A stretch of 27,848 nt of DNA, taken from assembly GCA_050010535.1 (NCBI GenBank), contig JBEKKT010000022.1:1-27848 (forward strand). The letters run 5' to 3'. Shown here piece after piece: positions 15,516-22,281 of the stretch (the first letter of the stretch is position 1; every line of letters begins with the position of its first letter). The position numbers were made by a program, and so were the translations under genes. The notes below the pieces were generated by a model that saw nothing but the letters and a program-made list of their open reading frames with translations, ran no database searches and was not told the DNA's origin. This DNA is from JAJRAG01 sp050010535 (GTDB lineage Archaea; Thermoplasmatota; Thermoplasmata; Methanomassiliicoccales; JACIVX01).

Positions 15516-16232
15516 GTGACCTACGAGATGGCCTACAGGCTTTGGCTGAAGAAAGGCGATCAATTCATCATGAGCGAGGGCAGGGCGAGACTGCTAAGGT
15601 TGATAAAGAAATATGGATCGCTAGCTCGAGCCGCTGACGAGATGGGCATGTCCTACCGCCACGCCTGGGGGGTTGTCAAGAGGGTCGAGGAGATAACGGG
15701 CGAAAAGATCGTTCTCTCCGAGAGGGGAGGACAGGAGGGCGGCACTTCGGTCCTTACCTCTCGTGGGGAGAAGCTATTGAAACAATACGAGAACCAGAAG
15801 AGGGTGTTCGATGAGCAACTCAAGATGCTTTACAGACGACCTCTCATCGCAACCGACGGCATCATCATCATCGACGACGAGATCGTGCTGGTGAAGAGAG
15901 CGAAGGAGCCATACAGAGGGCAGTACGCCCTTCCCGGGGGGATCGTGGACTATGGAGAAAAAGCCGAGGATTGCGTTGTGAGGGAGATCAAGGAGGAGAC
16001 CGGACTGGAGACGAGGGTCCTTGATCTGGCCGGCGTTTATTCGGATCCTTCGAGGGACCCGAGGGGGCACTGCATTTCTATCGTGTTCCACCTTGCGACT
16101 GCCGGTGGATCACTGCACTCAGGTGATGATGCGATGGAGGTGAGAACATTCCCCACGACAGATATGCCATCTCTTGCCTTCGATCACGATCAAATAGTCC
16201 GAGATTTCCTATCATCGACCCGGAATCGATGA
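15516..16232 (+). CDS. ModE-type HTH domain fused to a Nudix hydrolase domain
   Basis: The 238-residue protein has two parts. Residues about 10-95 match the N-terminal winged-helix of ModE/molybdate regulators: EGRARLLRLIKKYGSLARAADEMGMSYRHAWGVVKRVEE, a wing with GGQEGGTSVLT, then a Leu-rich linker helix. Residues about 107-235 are a Nudix domain with the complete signature from 141: G142-x5-E148-x7-R156-E-I-K-E-E-T-G163, the Mg-binding catalytic helix, close in style to ADP-ribose/NADH pyrophosphatase members (VKRAKEPYRGQYALPGG). The design suggests a transcription factor sensing a nucleotide such as ADP-ribose, like bacterial NrtR but with the domains in the opposite order and a different HTH; targets and ligand are unknown. 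GTG 15516 is chosen, with GGTGGT just upstream; ATG 15528 is the alternative. An ATTAATCTAT element at about 15471-15480 may be the TATA box. Confidence 0.85.
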   Translation: MTYEMAYRLWLKKGDQFIMSEGRARLLRLIKKYGSLARAADEMGMSYRHAWGVVKRVEEITGEKIVLSERGGQEGGTSVLTSRGEKLLKQYENQKRVFDEQLKMLYRRPLIATDGIIIIDDEIVLVKRAKEPYRGQYALPGGIVDYGEKAEDCVVREIKEETGLETRVLDLAGVYSDPSRDPRGHCISIVFHLATAGGSLHSGDDAMEVRTFPTTDMPSLAFDHDQIVRDFLSSTRNR

Positions 16233-16320
16233 ATACGTTGAGAACTGGAGAGTGTCGATGGTCTACCAAGAGACCGTCGTCAGTGTTCCGAACTGAAAGG
16301 ATCGCCACCGACTCTGAAAA

Positions 16321-16328
16321 GTATTTAG
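16321..16328 (+). promoter_or_regulatory. TATA box for the Lrp/AsnC gene
   Basis: GTATTTAG preceded by CTGAAAA (BRE-like) predicts transcription from near 16350, about 10 nt before the ATG at 16360, which has no Shine-Dalgarno sequence; the message is nearly leaderless. Confidence 0.5.
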
Positions 16329-16359
16329 CTTCAGTGCCGAATCACATTAAGACCGACAG

Positions 16360-16797
16360 ATGCGCGACGACCTGGATCAGAGAATTCTTCAGACCCTTCA
16401 GAAAAACGGCAAACTGACCTACGAAGAGGTAGGCAGACTGCTTGGCCGTTCCCCATCCACAGTGAGGGACAGGATCGAGAAGATGGAGGCGGACAGAACC
16501 ATACTGGGATACTCCGCTATCGCCGACCAGGAACGTCTTGGCATCTATTCCGACAGCTATCTCTGCGCAGACATCGATCCTGGCAGAATGTCGTCCGCGG
16601 TCTCAGCCCTTTTTTCCATTGAGAACGTCTCTGAAATCCTGAGCGTGACGGGCGAGCGCAGAATGATGATGAGGATCCGGGCGAGGAGCAACAGGGAACT
16701 CGTGGAAATCATCGATAGGAGGCTGAAGCCTCTTGGTTTCTTCAACATCAAGACGATCGTCGTCCTTGACTCCCTCATGCATTACCCTGGGCTCTAG
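16360..16797 (+). CDS. Lrp/AsnC-family transcriptional regulator
   Basis: A 145-residue protein of standard Lrp/AsnC size. The N-terminal HTH (DLDQRILQTLQKNGKLTYEEVGRLLGRSPSTVRDRIEKMEADRTILGYSAI) is followed by the AsnC/RAM ligand-binding domain (about 65-140) with VSEILSVTGERRMMMRIRARSNRELVEII and a closing IVVLDSLMHY strand. Such proteins bind amino acids and form octamers on DNA. Typical targets are amino-acid metabolism genes; the inverted repeats upstream of ilvD and nifB are conceivable targets, but nothing in the sequence links them. The gene has its own promoter and faces the redox-protein gene tail to tail, with 51 nt between. Confidence 0.93.
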   Translation: MRDDLDQRILQTLQKNGKLTYEEVGRLLGRSPSTVRDRIEKMEADRTILGYSAIADQERLGIYSDSYLCADIDPGRMSSAVSALFSIENVSEILSVTGERRMMMRIRARSNRELVEIIDRRLKPLGFFNIKTIVVLDSLMHYPGL

Positions 16798-16848
16798 GGA
16801 AATTGAGATTTGCCTGAATCTTGAAGGACATCGACAGGAGAATATCGG

Positions 16849-17394
16849 TCATCCTGATCCGGATGAGACACGACCCCGTGTCCTAACTTTGGGCCTATCG
16901 AGTTCGTCGAGTATGATCTCGGCGGCCCAGACTGCAGCGGTACCGACCAATTGCGGGCATTTGTGTTGCTGATATGCCACCTTGTCGAAATCGACGTAGT
17001 CCGTGCTGCTCCACAAGTCGTAATTCCTACCTAGATATGAGCTCTGGATGCGGCAGCAAACCACGCTTCCGTACTCTTTTTCGAATCTGTCGCAGAGCTG
17101 CTTTCCAAGTCTGTAGGCGATCATTCTAGTCCTGTCGGAATCCTTGAAGTTGCGACGTTCACGCCCGAACAGCATCCCGATTGCCATCACGCCGCCGGAC
17201 AATGCACCGCAGGTTCCATGAGTGGATAGTCCGATGCCGCCGGAGAGCCCACTCGCTGCCTTGAACACCTCATCATTCCTTACCTCGAAGGCATCCTGCA
17301 GAGCGGCTAGGACGGATTGCGCGCATCCCCGATTCTCCCTCTCATAATCAAAAGCCGTTCTGCACACTTTCTTCAGAAAATTCTGCCGATCCAT
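16849..17394 (-). CDS. C_GCAxxG_C_C family redox-active protein
   Basis: A 181-residue cysteine-rich protein: GCAQSVLAALQDAFEV near the N-terminus, a glycine-rich core with SGLSGGIGLSTHGTCGALSGGVMAIGMLFG, then YGSVVCCRIQ and CPQLVGTAAVWAAEIILDEL near the end. This matches the C_GCAxxG_C_C family of putative redox-active proteins, common in anaerobes and often next to electron-transfer genes; the exact reaction is unknown. No signal peptide or membrane helix. I chose ATG 17394 (MDRQNFLKK) over an upstream ATG at 17460 because a TATA-like TTACATATT (minus, 17429-17437) predicts transcription near 17407, inside the longer frame. The extra 22 residues in the longer form look unlike family members. 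It is downstream of the MEDS gene on the same strand. Confidence 0.85.
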   Translation of the reverse strand: MDRQNFLKKVCRTAFDYERENRGCAQSVLAALQDAFEVRNDEVFKAASGLSGGIGLSTHGTCGALSGGVMAIGMLFGRERRNFKDSDRTRMIAYRLGKQLCDRFEKEYGSVVCCRIQSSYLGRNYDLWSSTDYVDFDKVAYQQHKCPQLVGTAAVWAAEIILDELDRPKVRTRGRVSSGSG

Positions 17395-17428
17395 ATCTTG
17401 TCCCTGGATATTGAAAGCGCAGACGGCA

Positions 17429-17437
17429 ATATGTAAG
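17429..17437 (-). promoter_or_regulatory. TATA box for the C_GCAxxG redox gene
   Basis: On the minus strand TTACATATT preceded by GGAAAC predicts a start near 17407, about 13 nt before the chosen ATG at 17394. It helps reject the upstream start at 17460. Confidence 0.5.
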
Positions 17438-17461
17438 TTTCCAGCGCAATAGAACGACATA

Positions 17462-18175
17462 TCAGAAACGCTTTATGAACGACCCCGAGATGACTGACGT
17501 TTGTCTCAACGACTCTGGTGAATAGCCTTGCTCTGTTGACCGGCACATGATGAGCCAATAGTTTCTCTCCAGCCGCCCGGCGCTCAACCGTAATTGGTGA
17601 GCCCCCGCCGCCTGGTTCAACTGCTCGGAAGTGAAGAGCCTCTGATCATACTGGCAGAGAATCGTAACGTCCTTTGGAAGCCTGGCGAAGTCTATTCCCT
17701 GCTCGTATCTCATGAACGGAAGGAAAACAGACATGTGGGTCTTGAGCCAAGATACGTCCCCGATACCGATCACTCCACCGTGGCCTTGCTCCAAGGCATC
17801 GGCGTGGATCTCCTCCCAGATACCGAACATCTCCGGTCCTCGGAACTTGCCTCCTGGGCAATAAGATGAAAATGACGGCTTAATCTCCAGTCTCCCATTT
17901 TCGATCTCAGAACTCAGCTTCTCGATCAACGGATTCTCACGGCCATTATCCAATCTTGTAGACAGCTTATCGGTGAAGTAGATGATCTTCTCATCGTTCC
18001 TGCTCCACTCTACAAGTTCAAGGAGAGCCCCTTCACGCTCAGCATCTGTCTGATAGACCTGAATTGCGTGGTCACCTCTCCTATAGCCAGCGGTCCATTC
18101 GTTCATCCGAAAGAGGCACTCCTGGGATCCTGATTGCGATTGGATTGGAGCGTTGCATATAAGGTCTTTTGACAT
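17462..18175 (-). CDS. MEDS-domain (DcmR sensory) protein
   Basis: A 237-residue protein whose main part matches the MEDS domain (named for methanogens/methylotrophs and the DcmR sensor): YRRGDHAIQVYQTDAEREGALLELVEWSRNDEKIIYFTDKL, a middle GRLEIKPSFSSYCPGGKF block, HGGVIGIGDVSWLKTH, then MRYEQGIDFARLPKDVTILCQYDQRLFTSEQLNQAAGAH, ending with a short variable tail. The domain has a RecA-like/KaiC-like fold and is presumed to sense a hydrocarbon-derived or other small signal; here no output domain is attached. ATG 18175 (MSKDLICNA) begins just before the domain; a longer frame reaching 18571 is low-complexity Ser/Arg-rich and is rejected. No clear TATA box was found upstream. A plus-strand TATA element lies inside its first codons. 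Confidence 0.8.
   Translation of the reverse strand: MSKDLICNAPIQSQSGSQECLFRMNEWTAGYRRGDHAIQVYQTDAEREGALLELVEWSRNDEKIIYFTDKLSTRLDNGRENPLIEKLSSEIENGRLEIKPSFSSYCPGGKFRGPEMFGIWEEIHADALEQGHGGVIGIGDVSWLKTHMSVFLPFMRYEQGIDFARLPKDVTILCQYDQRLFTSEQLNQAAGAHQLRLSAGRLERNYWLIMCRSTEQGYSPESLRQTSVISGSFIKRF
18156..18162 (+). promoter_or_regulatory. Plus-strand TATA element inside the start of the MEDS gene
   Basis: CATATAA lies within TTGCATATAAGG. It predicts a plus-strand transcript from near 18185, which would read the small frame starting at 18210 and run antisense to the upstream region of the MEDS gene. Confidence 0.35.
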
Positions 18176-18209
18176 GGTTTCCTCATCGAAATCCAGTTGC
18201 GAACTCTCC

Positions 18210-18473
18210 ATGAGCGTAGAACTGGACAAAGTGCGGCTGCATGGCAGCTCCCTGGAGGTTCGGTACATCACGGATGAATACGGATGGCATGCCTTACTCT
18301 GCGAAGATGGCCTTTGCTGCCTGGCTAATGAGGGCGATGATGAACGACTACCCTCGAGGACTTGCGGCATCAGTATGGCTGAAGTGCTCCTTCGACGGCA
18401 TCTCAACAAGTCAGACATACTCCCCCTGGACTTAGTCGAAGAGGGCGAAGTGTACAGTGTCGATGTTCCGTGA
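18210..18473 (+). CDS. Possible small protein of unknown function (87 residues)
   Basis: From ATG 18210 the frame encodes MSVELDKVRLHGSSLEVRY, then a Trp/His/Cys-containing middle (DEYGWHALLCEDGLCCLANEGDDERLPSR) and a tail rich in acidic and hydrophobic residues (ILPLDLVEEGEVYSVDVP). The composition is protein-like (strand-like ends, acidic, pI probably low), and a TATA element at 18156-18162 is correctly placed, but there is no Shine-Dalgarno sequence, and I recognise no family. It is divergent from the MEDS gene with 34 nt between starts. Third-position G/C is weaker than in neighbours, consistent either with an acquired gene or with chance. Confidence 0.4.
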   Translation: MSVELDKVRLHGSSLEVRYITDEYGWHALLCEDGLCCLANEGDDERLPSRTCGISMAEVLLRRHLNKSDILPLDLVEEGEVYSVDVP

Positions 18474-18728
18474 GACTTGGATTTCGAGCACGGATACACG
18501 GCGGCAGCGTCGCCGTGTTGTAGTACGGTCGATAGAGGCGGGCAAGATGAGGCGGTGTTTCGCAATGTCACACGCTACTACGTAGCGTGTGAGTGATGCT
18601 TCTTACAGAAAAATCAACTCTCGACTTCACAACTCCGCAATGTCTCCTCGGAAGCCGCTCCTTGGAGCCCTGGGCGTCGGGGATAGTCGAGTCATAGCGC
18701 CTACCCAGTTGGAAATGATTTTTCTGCA
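18474..18728. other. Non-coding stretch before the recombinase remnant
   Basis: Apart from the palindrome at 18568-18592 I see no convincing gene here. Short open frames on both strands lack protein-like composition. No recognisable N-terminal half of the recombinase is left. Confidence 0.5.
18568..18592. repeat. Perfect 10-bp inverted repeat with 5-nt centre
   Basis: TCACACGCTA (18568-18577), CTACG, TAGCGTGTGA (18583-18592). It sits in non-coding sequence between the small frame ending 18473 and the recombinase remnant. It could be a regulator binding site, a transcript-ending stem, or a recombination-related dyad of the former element; no T-tract follows directly. Confidence 0.8.
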
Positions 18729-18974
18729 ATGCCGAACCGCTGCGGAGGCAGAGACGAGTTCTTCTCGTCCAATGCACTGAGGCAAATCAAGGGCGAGATA
18801 CAGAAGATAGCGGGTGTGAGGTTCCGCCTGAAGGACTTCAGGCCCACTTTCGCCCAGATGACGGTAGACATGGACCCTTCCTTAATGCCCGATGTGTCAA
18901 AGTTCCTTGGACACTCGAACATAGCGACCACGCAGAGATACTATACACAAATTCGTGGGGAGCATCGCCCTTAA
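18729..18974 (+). pseudogene. Tyrosine recombinase (integrase), C-terminal remnant
   Basis: About 80 residues matching the catalytic C-terminus of phage-type integrases: GGRDEFFSSNALRQIKGEIQKIAGV, then box II as RLKDFRPTFAQ (Lys in place of the usual His, Arg kept), VSKFLGHSNIATTQRYYTQI with the LGH motif and the nucleophile-type Tyr. The N-terminal DNA-binding part and the first catalytic Arg are missing, so it cannot be active. It ends 90 nt from the 3' end of tRNA-Ala, a classic attachment site in archaea, which suggests the relic of an integrated element (inference). The ATG at 18729 may not be a real start. Confidence 0.8.
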
Positions 18975-19014
18975 AGGATTGAACGTGCATGGGCTCCTGC
19001 TAACCCCGGAGTCC

Positions 19015-19046
19015 GAAAAAACCATTTAATTGAAACAGAAAAATAT
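19015..19046 (-). terminator. T-rich stretch downstream of tRNA-Ala
   Basis: Reading the minus strand past the tRNA 3' end there are AAATATTTTTC and then GGTTTTTTCGG, oligo-T tracts typical of archaeal termination. Confidence 0.5.
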
Positions 19047-19064
19047 TTGTCTGGATATGCATGA

Positions 19065-19141
19065 TGGTGGACCGAACGGGATTTGAACCCGTGGCCTCCT
19101 GCTTGCAAAGCAGGCGATCTTCCGGTCTGATCTATCGGCCC
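19065..19141 (-). tRNA. tRNA-Ala (anticodon UGC)
   Basis: The cloverleaf is complete: acceptor GGGCCGA/TCGGTCC with one G-U pair, D-stem GATC/GATC, anticodon stem CCTGC/GCAGG with loop TTTGCAA (anticodon TGC), a 5-nt variable loop, T-arm ACGGG-TTCAAAT-CCCGT, discriminator A, and an encoded CCA (19065-19067). There is no intron. A TATA-like ACATATTTATT lies on the minus strand around 19164-19174. It reads away from ilvD, 56 nt after its stop, and towards the recombinase remnant. Confidence 0.95.
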
Positions 19142-19163
19142 CTCCGATGGTCGTAATGCCCGT

Positions 19164-19174
19164 TCGAATAAATA
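19164..19174 (-). promoter_or_regulatory. TATA box of tRNA-Ala
   Basis: ACATATTTATT on the minus strand predicts transcription starting a few bases before the mature tRNA 5' end at 19141. Confidence 0.5.
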
Positions 19175-19197
19175 TGTTTCGCAGAACACTGACTGGA

Positions 19198-20844
19198 CTA
19201 CTTGCAGACGGCTCCTTCCGATGCAGAGCTCACCAGCTCCCTGTACTTCTTCAGTATTCCCTTTGGCTTGCTGTCGATCGGCTTGATTCTCTTGAGCCTA
19301 GCCCTCAGCTCATTATCCGAAACCATCAGCTCCAGTTTTCTCGCGGGGATATCCACTTTGATCTTGTCACCATTCCTCACCGCCGCAATCGCGCCCTTGT
19401 CGAATGCCTCGGGGCTGACGTGACCGATGCACGGACCCCTAGTTGCTCCTGAGAACCTTCCGTCAGTGATCAAAGCAACGGAATCTGCCAGACCCATTCC
19501 TACGATTAGGCTCGTCGGGGTCAGCATTTCCGGCATGCCGGGTCCTCCCTTTGGTCCCTCGTATCTGATAACGACGACGTTTCCGGGCTTGATCTTGCCG
19601 CAAGATATCGCAGCGATCGCGCTGTCCTCAGAATCGAACACCCTTGCGGTTCCAGTGAACCTCAGCATCTTCTCATTCACGGCCACCTGCTTCACGACGG
19701 CCCCTTCCGGCGCGAGATTGCCTCTCAATACTGCGATTCCACCTTCCTTGTGGAAAGGTTTCTTCAACGGCCTGATTACTTCAGGATTCAAGACCTCCGC
19801 CTCGTCCACGATTTGGTGAATCGTTTTGCCGGAGACAGTCATCTCATCCGAAATCTCCTTCCTGAGTCTCTTCAGGACCGCAGGCACACCTCCGGCTCGA
19901 TCGAAGTCGCTCATGAAGTAAGGGCCGCTGGGCCTAAGACTGGTCAGATGAGGTATTTTCTTCGAGACATCGTCGAAGATCTTGAGATCTATCTTGAATC
20001 CGAACTCAGCTGCGATCGCCGGAATGTGAAGAGCGGTGTTCGTAGAACCGCCTATTGCCATGTCGACCTTGACCGCGTTCACGAGGGAGTTCTTCGTCAC
20101 GATCGAGCTGGGATTGATGCCCTCTTCGACGAGGGCGACCGCCCTTCTTCCGGTTTCCCTGGCTATCGTCATCTTCTCCCTACTGACTGCGAGAGATGAC
20201 CCGCATCCGACAAGGCTCAGACCCATGGCCTCGGTCAGGCACGCCATCGTATTTGCTGTGAAGAGTCCCGCGCACGACCCCGCTCCGGGGCAAGCGCACT
20301 TCTCTACATCCAGAACAGTAGCTTCGTCCACCTTCCCGGCGGCAAACTCACCAAGAACCTCGAAGACACTCTGCGTGTCTAGCTTCTTTCCATCGAGACT
20401 CCCCTCCTGCATCGGTCCGCCGGTGAGAATGATCGCAGGCACATCCAGCCTACCCATCGCCATTATCATTCCAGGCGTGATCTTGTCGCAATTCGCAACC
20501 CCAACCCAGCCGTCGAAGCAATGAGCCTGGACCATGAACTCAACGCAGTCAGAAATCGTCTCCCGAGAAGGCAACGCGTACCTCATTCCAGGATGTCCCA
20601 TGGCAATGCCGTCGCACACGCCCGGCACGCCGAACGTGAATGGCACACCTCCCGCTTCGATGATCCCTTTTTTTACCTCCTTCACTAGTCTGTTGAGATG
20701 GATGTGACCGGGAATGACCTCGTTCCACGAGTTGGCAATCCCGATGAACGGCTTGTCGAAATCCGAATCCGACAGCCCAGTTGCCCTCAGCAGGGCCTTG
20801 CTTGGCGCTTTCTCCACACCTTCTGTTACGGTGTCACTACGCAT
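19198..20844 (-). CDS. ilvD: Dihydroxy-acid dehydratase
   Basis: A 548-residue IlvD that dehydrates 2,3-dihydroxy-isovalerate and -methylvalerate in branched-chain amino-acid synthesis. Family landmarks: MRSDTVTEGVEKAPSKALLRATG, FIGIANSWNEVIPGHIHL, GVPGVCDGIAMGHPGM, the cluster-binding VANCDKITPGM and CACPGAGSCAGLFTANTM, GGSTNTALHIPAIA, and the C-terminal ISCGKIKPGNVVVIRYEGPKGGPGMPEM and DGRFSGATRGPCIGHVSPEA. I chose ATG 20844, which has GAGGAG 6 nt upstream; an ATG at 20871 would add nine residues with no such site. The acetolactate synthase of the same pathway is 14 kb away. Transcription likely starts just upstream at a TATA-like AGTTTAAG complement next to an inverted repeat. Confidence 0.97.
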   Translation of the reverse strand: MRSDTVTEGVEKAPSKALLRATGLSDSDFDKPFIGIANSWNEVIPGHIHLNRLVKEVKKGIIEAGGVPFTFGVPGVCDGIAMGHPGMRYALPSRETISDCVEFMVQAHCFDGWVGVANCDKITPGMIMAMGRLDVPAIILTGGPMQEGSLDGKKLDTQSVFEVLGEFAAGKVDEATVLDVEKCACPGAGSCAGLFTANTMACLTEAMGLSLVGCGSSLAVSREKMTIARETGRRAVALVEEGINPSSIVTKNSLVNAVKVDMAIGGSTNTALHIPAIAAEFGFKIDLKIFDDVSKKIPHLTSLRPSGPYFMSDFDRAGGVPAVLKRLRKEISDEMTVSGKTIHQIVDEAEVLNPEVIRPLKKPFHKEGGIAVLRGNLAPEGAVVKQVAVNEKMLRFTGTARVFDSEDSAIAAISCGKIKPGNVVVIRYEGPKGGPGMPEMLTPTSLIVGMGLADSVALITDGRFSGATRGPCIGHVSPEAFDKGAIAAVRNGDKIKVDIPARKLELMVSDNELRARLKRIKPIDSKPKGILKKYRELVSSASEGAVCK

Positions 20845-20878
20845 CTTCTCTCCTCGCCGGTGAATACGCATTTGAATA

Positions 20879-20908
20879 GTTTAAGGTGTTGAGATTTCGG
20901 TCTCAACA
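20879..20908 (-). promoter_or_regulatory. ilvD promoter with adjoining inverted repeat
   Basis: TGTTGAGA (20887-20894) and TCTCAACA (20901-20908) form perfect 8-bp arms around TTTCGG. Immediately downstream on the minus strand is CTTAAACT (20879-20885 region), a TATA-like box predicting a start near 20856. The dyad covers the BRE position, so a protein bound there would directly affect TFB/TBP. The regulator is unknown; an Lrp-type protein responding to branched-chain amino acids would be a natural guess. Confidence 0.5.
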
Positions 20909-20964
20909 AGATCATGCAACAACCCAACTTATCAACAAACAAATGAGACCATGGGCCGGGAGGT

Positions 20965-21756
20965 TCAGATGAGGTCAATTTTCTCCTCGCGTAGCCGCTT
21001 GAAAAGCACGCCTAGAAAGTCCGAGACGATATCGTCCTTCTTGCTGACCTCCCTTATCCATATCCTGATACTCAGCGTCACCTTCGCGTTGGATATGTCC
21101 GTTATAAGTACCCGCGGGCAGAACGATTCCAAGGATATCGAGTTCTCGAACAGTCTCTTGAATTGAGGGAGCTGGATCGCCCTTACCGCAGCCTTTTTCT
21201 CCTCTGGAGGGAGGTTCGGCAGTATCTTCTCGTGCTTGTCCGCGACATCGAGTATGATCCTCTTCGCCTTGTCTATGTCCGCATTGAGAGGGAGTGTCAA
21301 CGGCAGCGGGACCTCGAAGAAACCAGCCTTTGTATAGTTGATCACCTTCGAGCCTATAATGGTCGAGTTCGGAACGATAACGAGCTTCCCGCTTGGATCG
21401 AGGAGTATCGATTTCGTCAGCGTGATGTCCTTGACCCTCGCAGGCTTCGTGTCCGGAGTTCCTCCGATGTCGATCCAATCTTCCAGCTGTATCCTGCGTT
21501 CAAGACCAATCATGATCCCGGCCATGAGATTCTGCGCTATCTGTTGGGAAGCGAAGGCAGCGCCGATACCGAGTATGCCCAGTGTGGCGGCGAACGCTTC
21601 CAAGGCGAGATTGAGAACCTGATATATACCCACGAAAATCCCTATGCCGAGGATGATGTACTCAGCCATCCTGGCGGCAAGCTTTGAGTTCCTCTTGGGC
21701 AGCCTCGAGTCGAGAAATCGCCTGGTCAAAGCATAAGCCAGACGAGCCAGTACCAC
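20965..21756 (-). CDS. MscS-family mechanosensitive channel (5' end probably frameshifted)
   Basis: The in-frame part from GTG 21756 gives 263 residues: a membrane segment (AEYIILGIGIFVGIYQVLNLALEAF), the pore-lining TM3 with LGILGIGAAFASQQIAQNLMAGIMIGLERRIQLEDWI, the beta domain (VKDITLTKSILLDPSGKLVIVPNSTIIGSKVINYTK) and the alpha/beta C-terminal domain. Such channels open on membrane tension to release osmolytes. Upstream in the same frame comes TLLTFVFVIIVTVVLARLAYALTRRF, the first helix, with no start before a TGA. An ATG at 21826 (MVNTILG) joins this frame if one base is removed from a run of five C/G at 21804-21808. So the intact gene is probably 20965-21826. It is flanked by ilvD and rps10, both on the same strand. 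Confidence 0.88.
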   Translation of the reverse strand: MVLARLAYALTRRFLDSRLPKRNSKLAARMAEYIILGIGIFVGIYQVLNLALEAFAATLGILGIGAAFASQQIAQNLMAGIMIGLERRIQLEDWIDIGGTPDTKPARVKDITLTKSILLDPSGKLVIVPNSTIIGSKVINYTKAGFFEVPLPLTLPLNADIDKAKRIILDVADKHEKILPNLPPEEKKAAVRAIQLPQFKRLFENSISLESFCPRVLITDISNAKVTLSIRIWIREVSKKDDIVSDFLGVLFKRLREEKIDLI

Positions 21757-21904
21757 GGTGACTATAATTACGAAGACGAATGTCAGGAGCGTCTCAAGCG
21801 TGACCCCCGAGTATCGTGTTCACCATTCAAACCCTTCAAGGAATTGTCAGCAGATAGATTGTTTTGTTCCTAGATCGATTTGACGCGAGTCCGGTTCAAA
21901 CTAA

Positions 21905-21935
21905 ATCAATGAAGAAGACAGAAGAGGAAAACGAT
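21905..21935 (-). terminator. Pyrimidine-rich stretch after rps10
   Basis: Directly after the rps10 stop the minus strand reads ATCGTTTTCCTCTTCTG and TCTTCTTCATTGATTTA, U-rich RNA of the kind that ends archaeal transcripts. It would end the rps12-rps10 operon. Confidence 0.45.
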
Positions 21936-22247
21936 CTACGAACGGAGGACGATTTCGATGTTGACGCCATCAGGGACCTGGATACGCATCAACTGCCTCA
22001 GCGCCCTCTCGTCAGCGTCGAGGTCTATGAGGCGCTTGTGTATACGCATCTCCCATCGGTCCCAGGTCTCAGAGCCCTCTCCGTCGGGGCTCTTCCTGCA
22101 GGGGACGATGAGTCTCTTCGTAGGAAGCGGAATCGGACCACGGATAGCTACGCCTGTCCTCTGAGATATCGCCTTGATCTGACCGCAGACACTATCGACC
22201 TTCTTCGGGTCGGTGCCGCTGAGTGAAATCCTTGCTCTCTGTGCCAT
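21936..22247 (-). CDS. rps10: Ribosomal protein S10 (uS10)
   Basis: A 103-residue uS10 of the 30S head: MAQRARISLSGTDPKKVDSVCGQIKAISQRTGVAIRGPIPLPTKRLIVPCRKSPDGEG, then SETWDRWEMRIHKRLIDLDADERALRQLMRIQVPDGVNIEIVL. The SGT-P-K-V start and the PLPTK loop are typical for archaea and the length is normal. ATG 22247 has TAAGGA upstream. It follows aEF1A by 34 nt, the usual archaeal tuf-rps10 pairing, and ends the operon. Confidence 0.97.
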   Translation of the reverse strand: MAQRARISLSGTDPKKVDSVCGQIKAISQRTGVAIRGPIPLPTKRLIVPCRKSPDGEGSETWDRWEMRIHKRLIDLDADERALRQLMRIQVPDGVNIEIVLRS

Positions 22248-22281
22248 AGAATCGTCCTTAAAGAATGGAAAGGGAAGGGGT

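Noticed and set aside
18176..18571. N-terminal extension of the MEDS protein by 132 residues
   Set aside because: The extension is Ser/Arg-rich low-complexity sequence antisense to the possible small gene, and the conserved domain starts right after ATG 18175.
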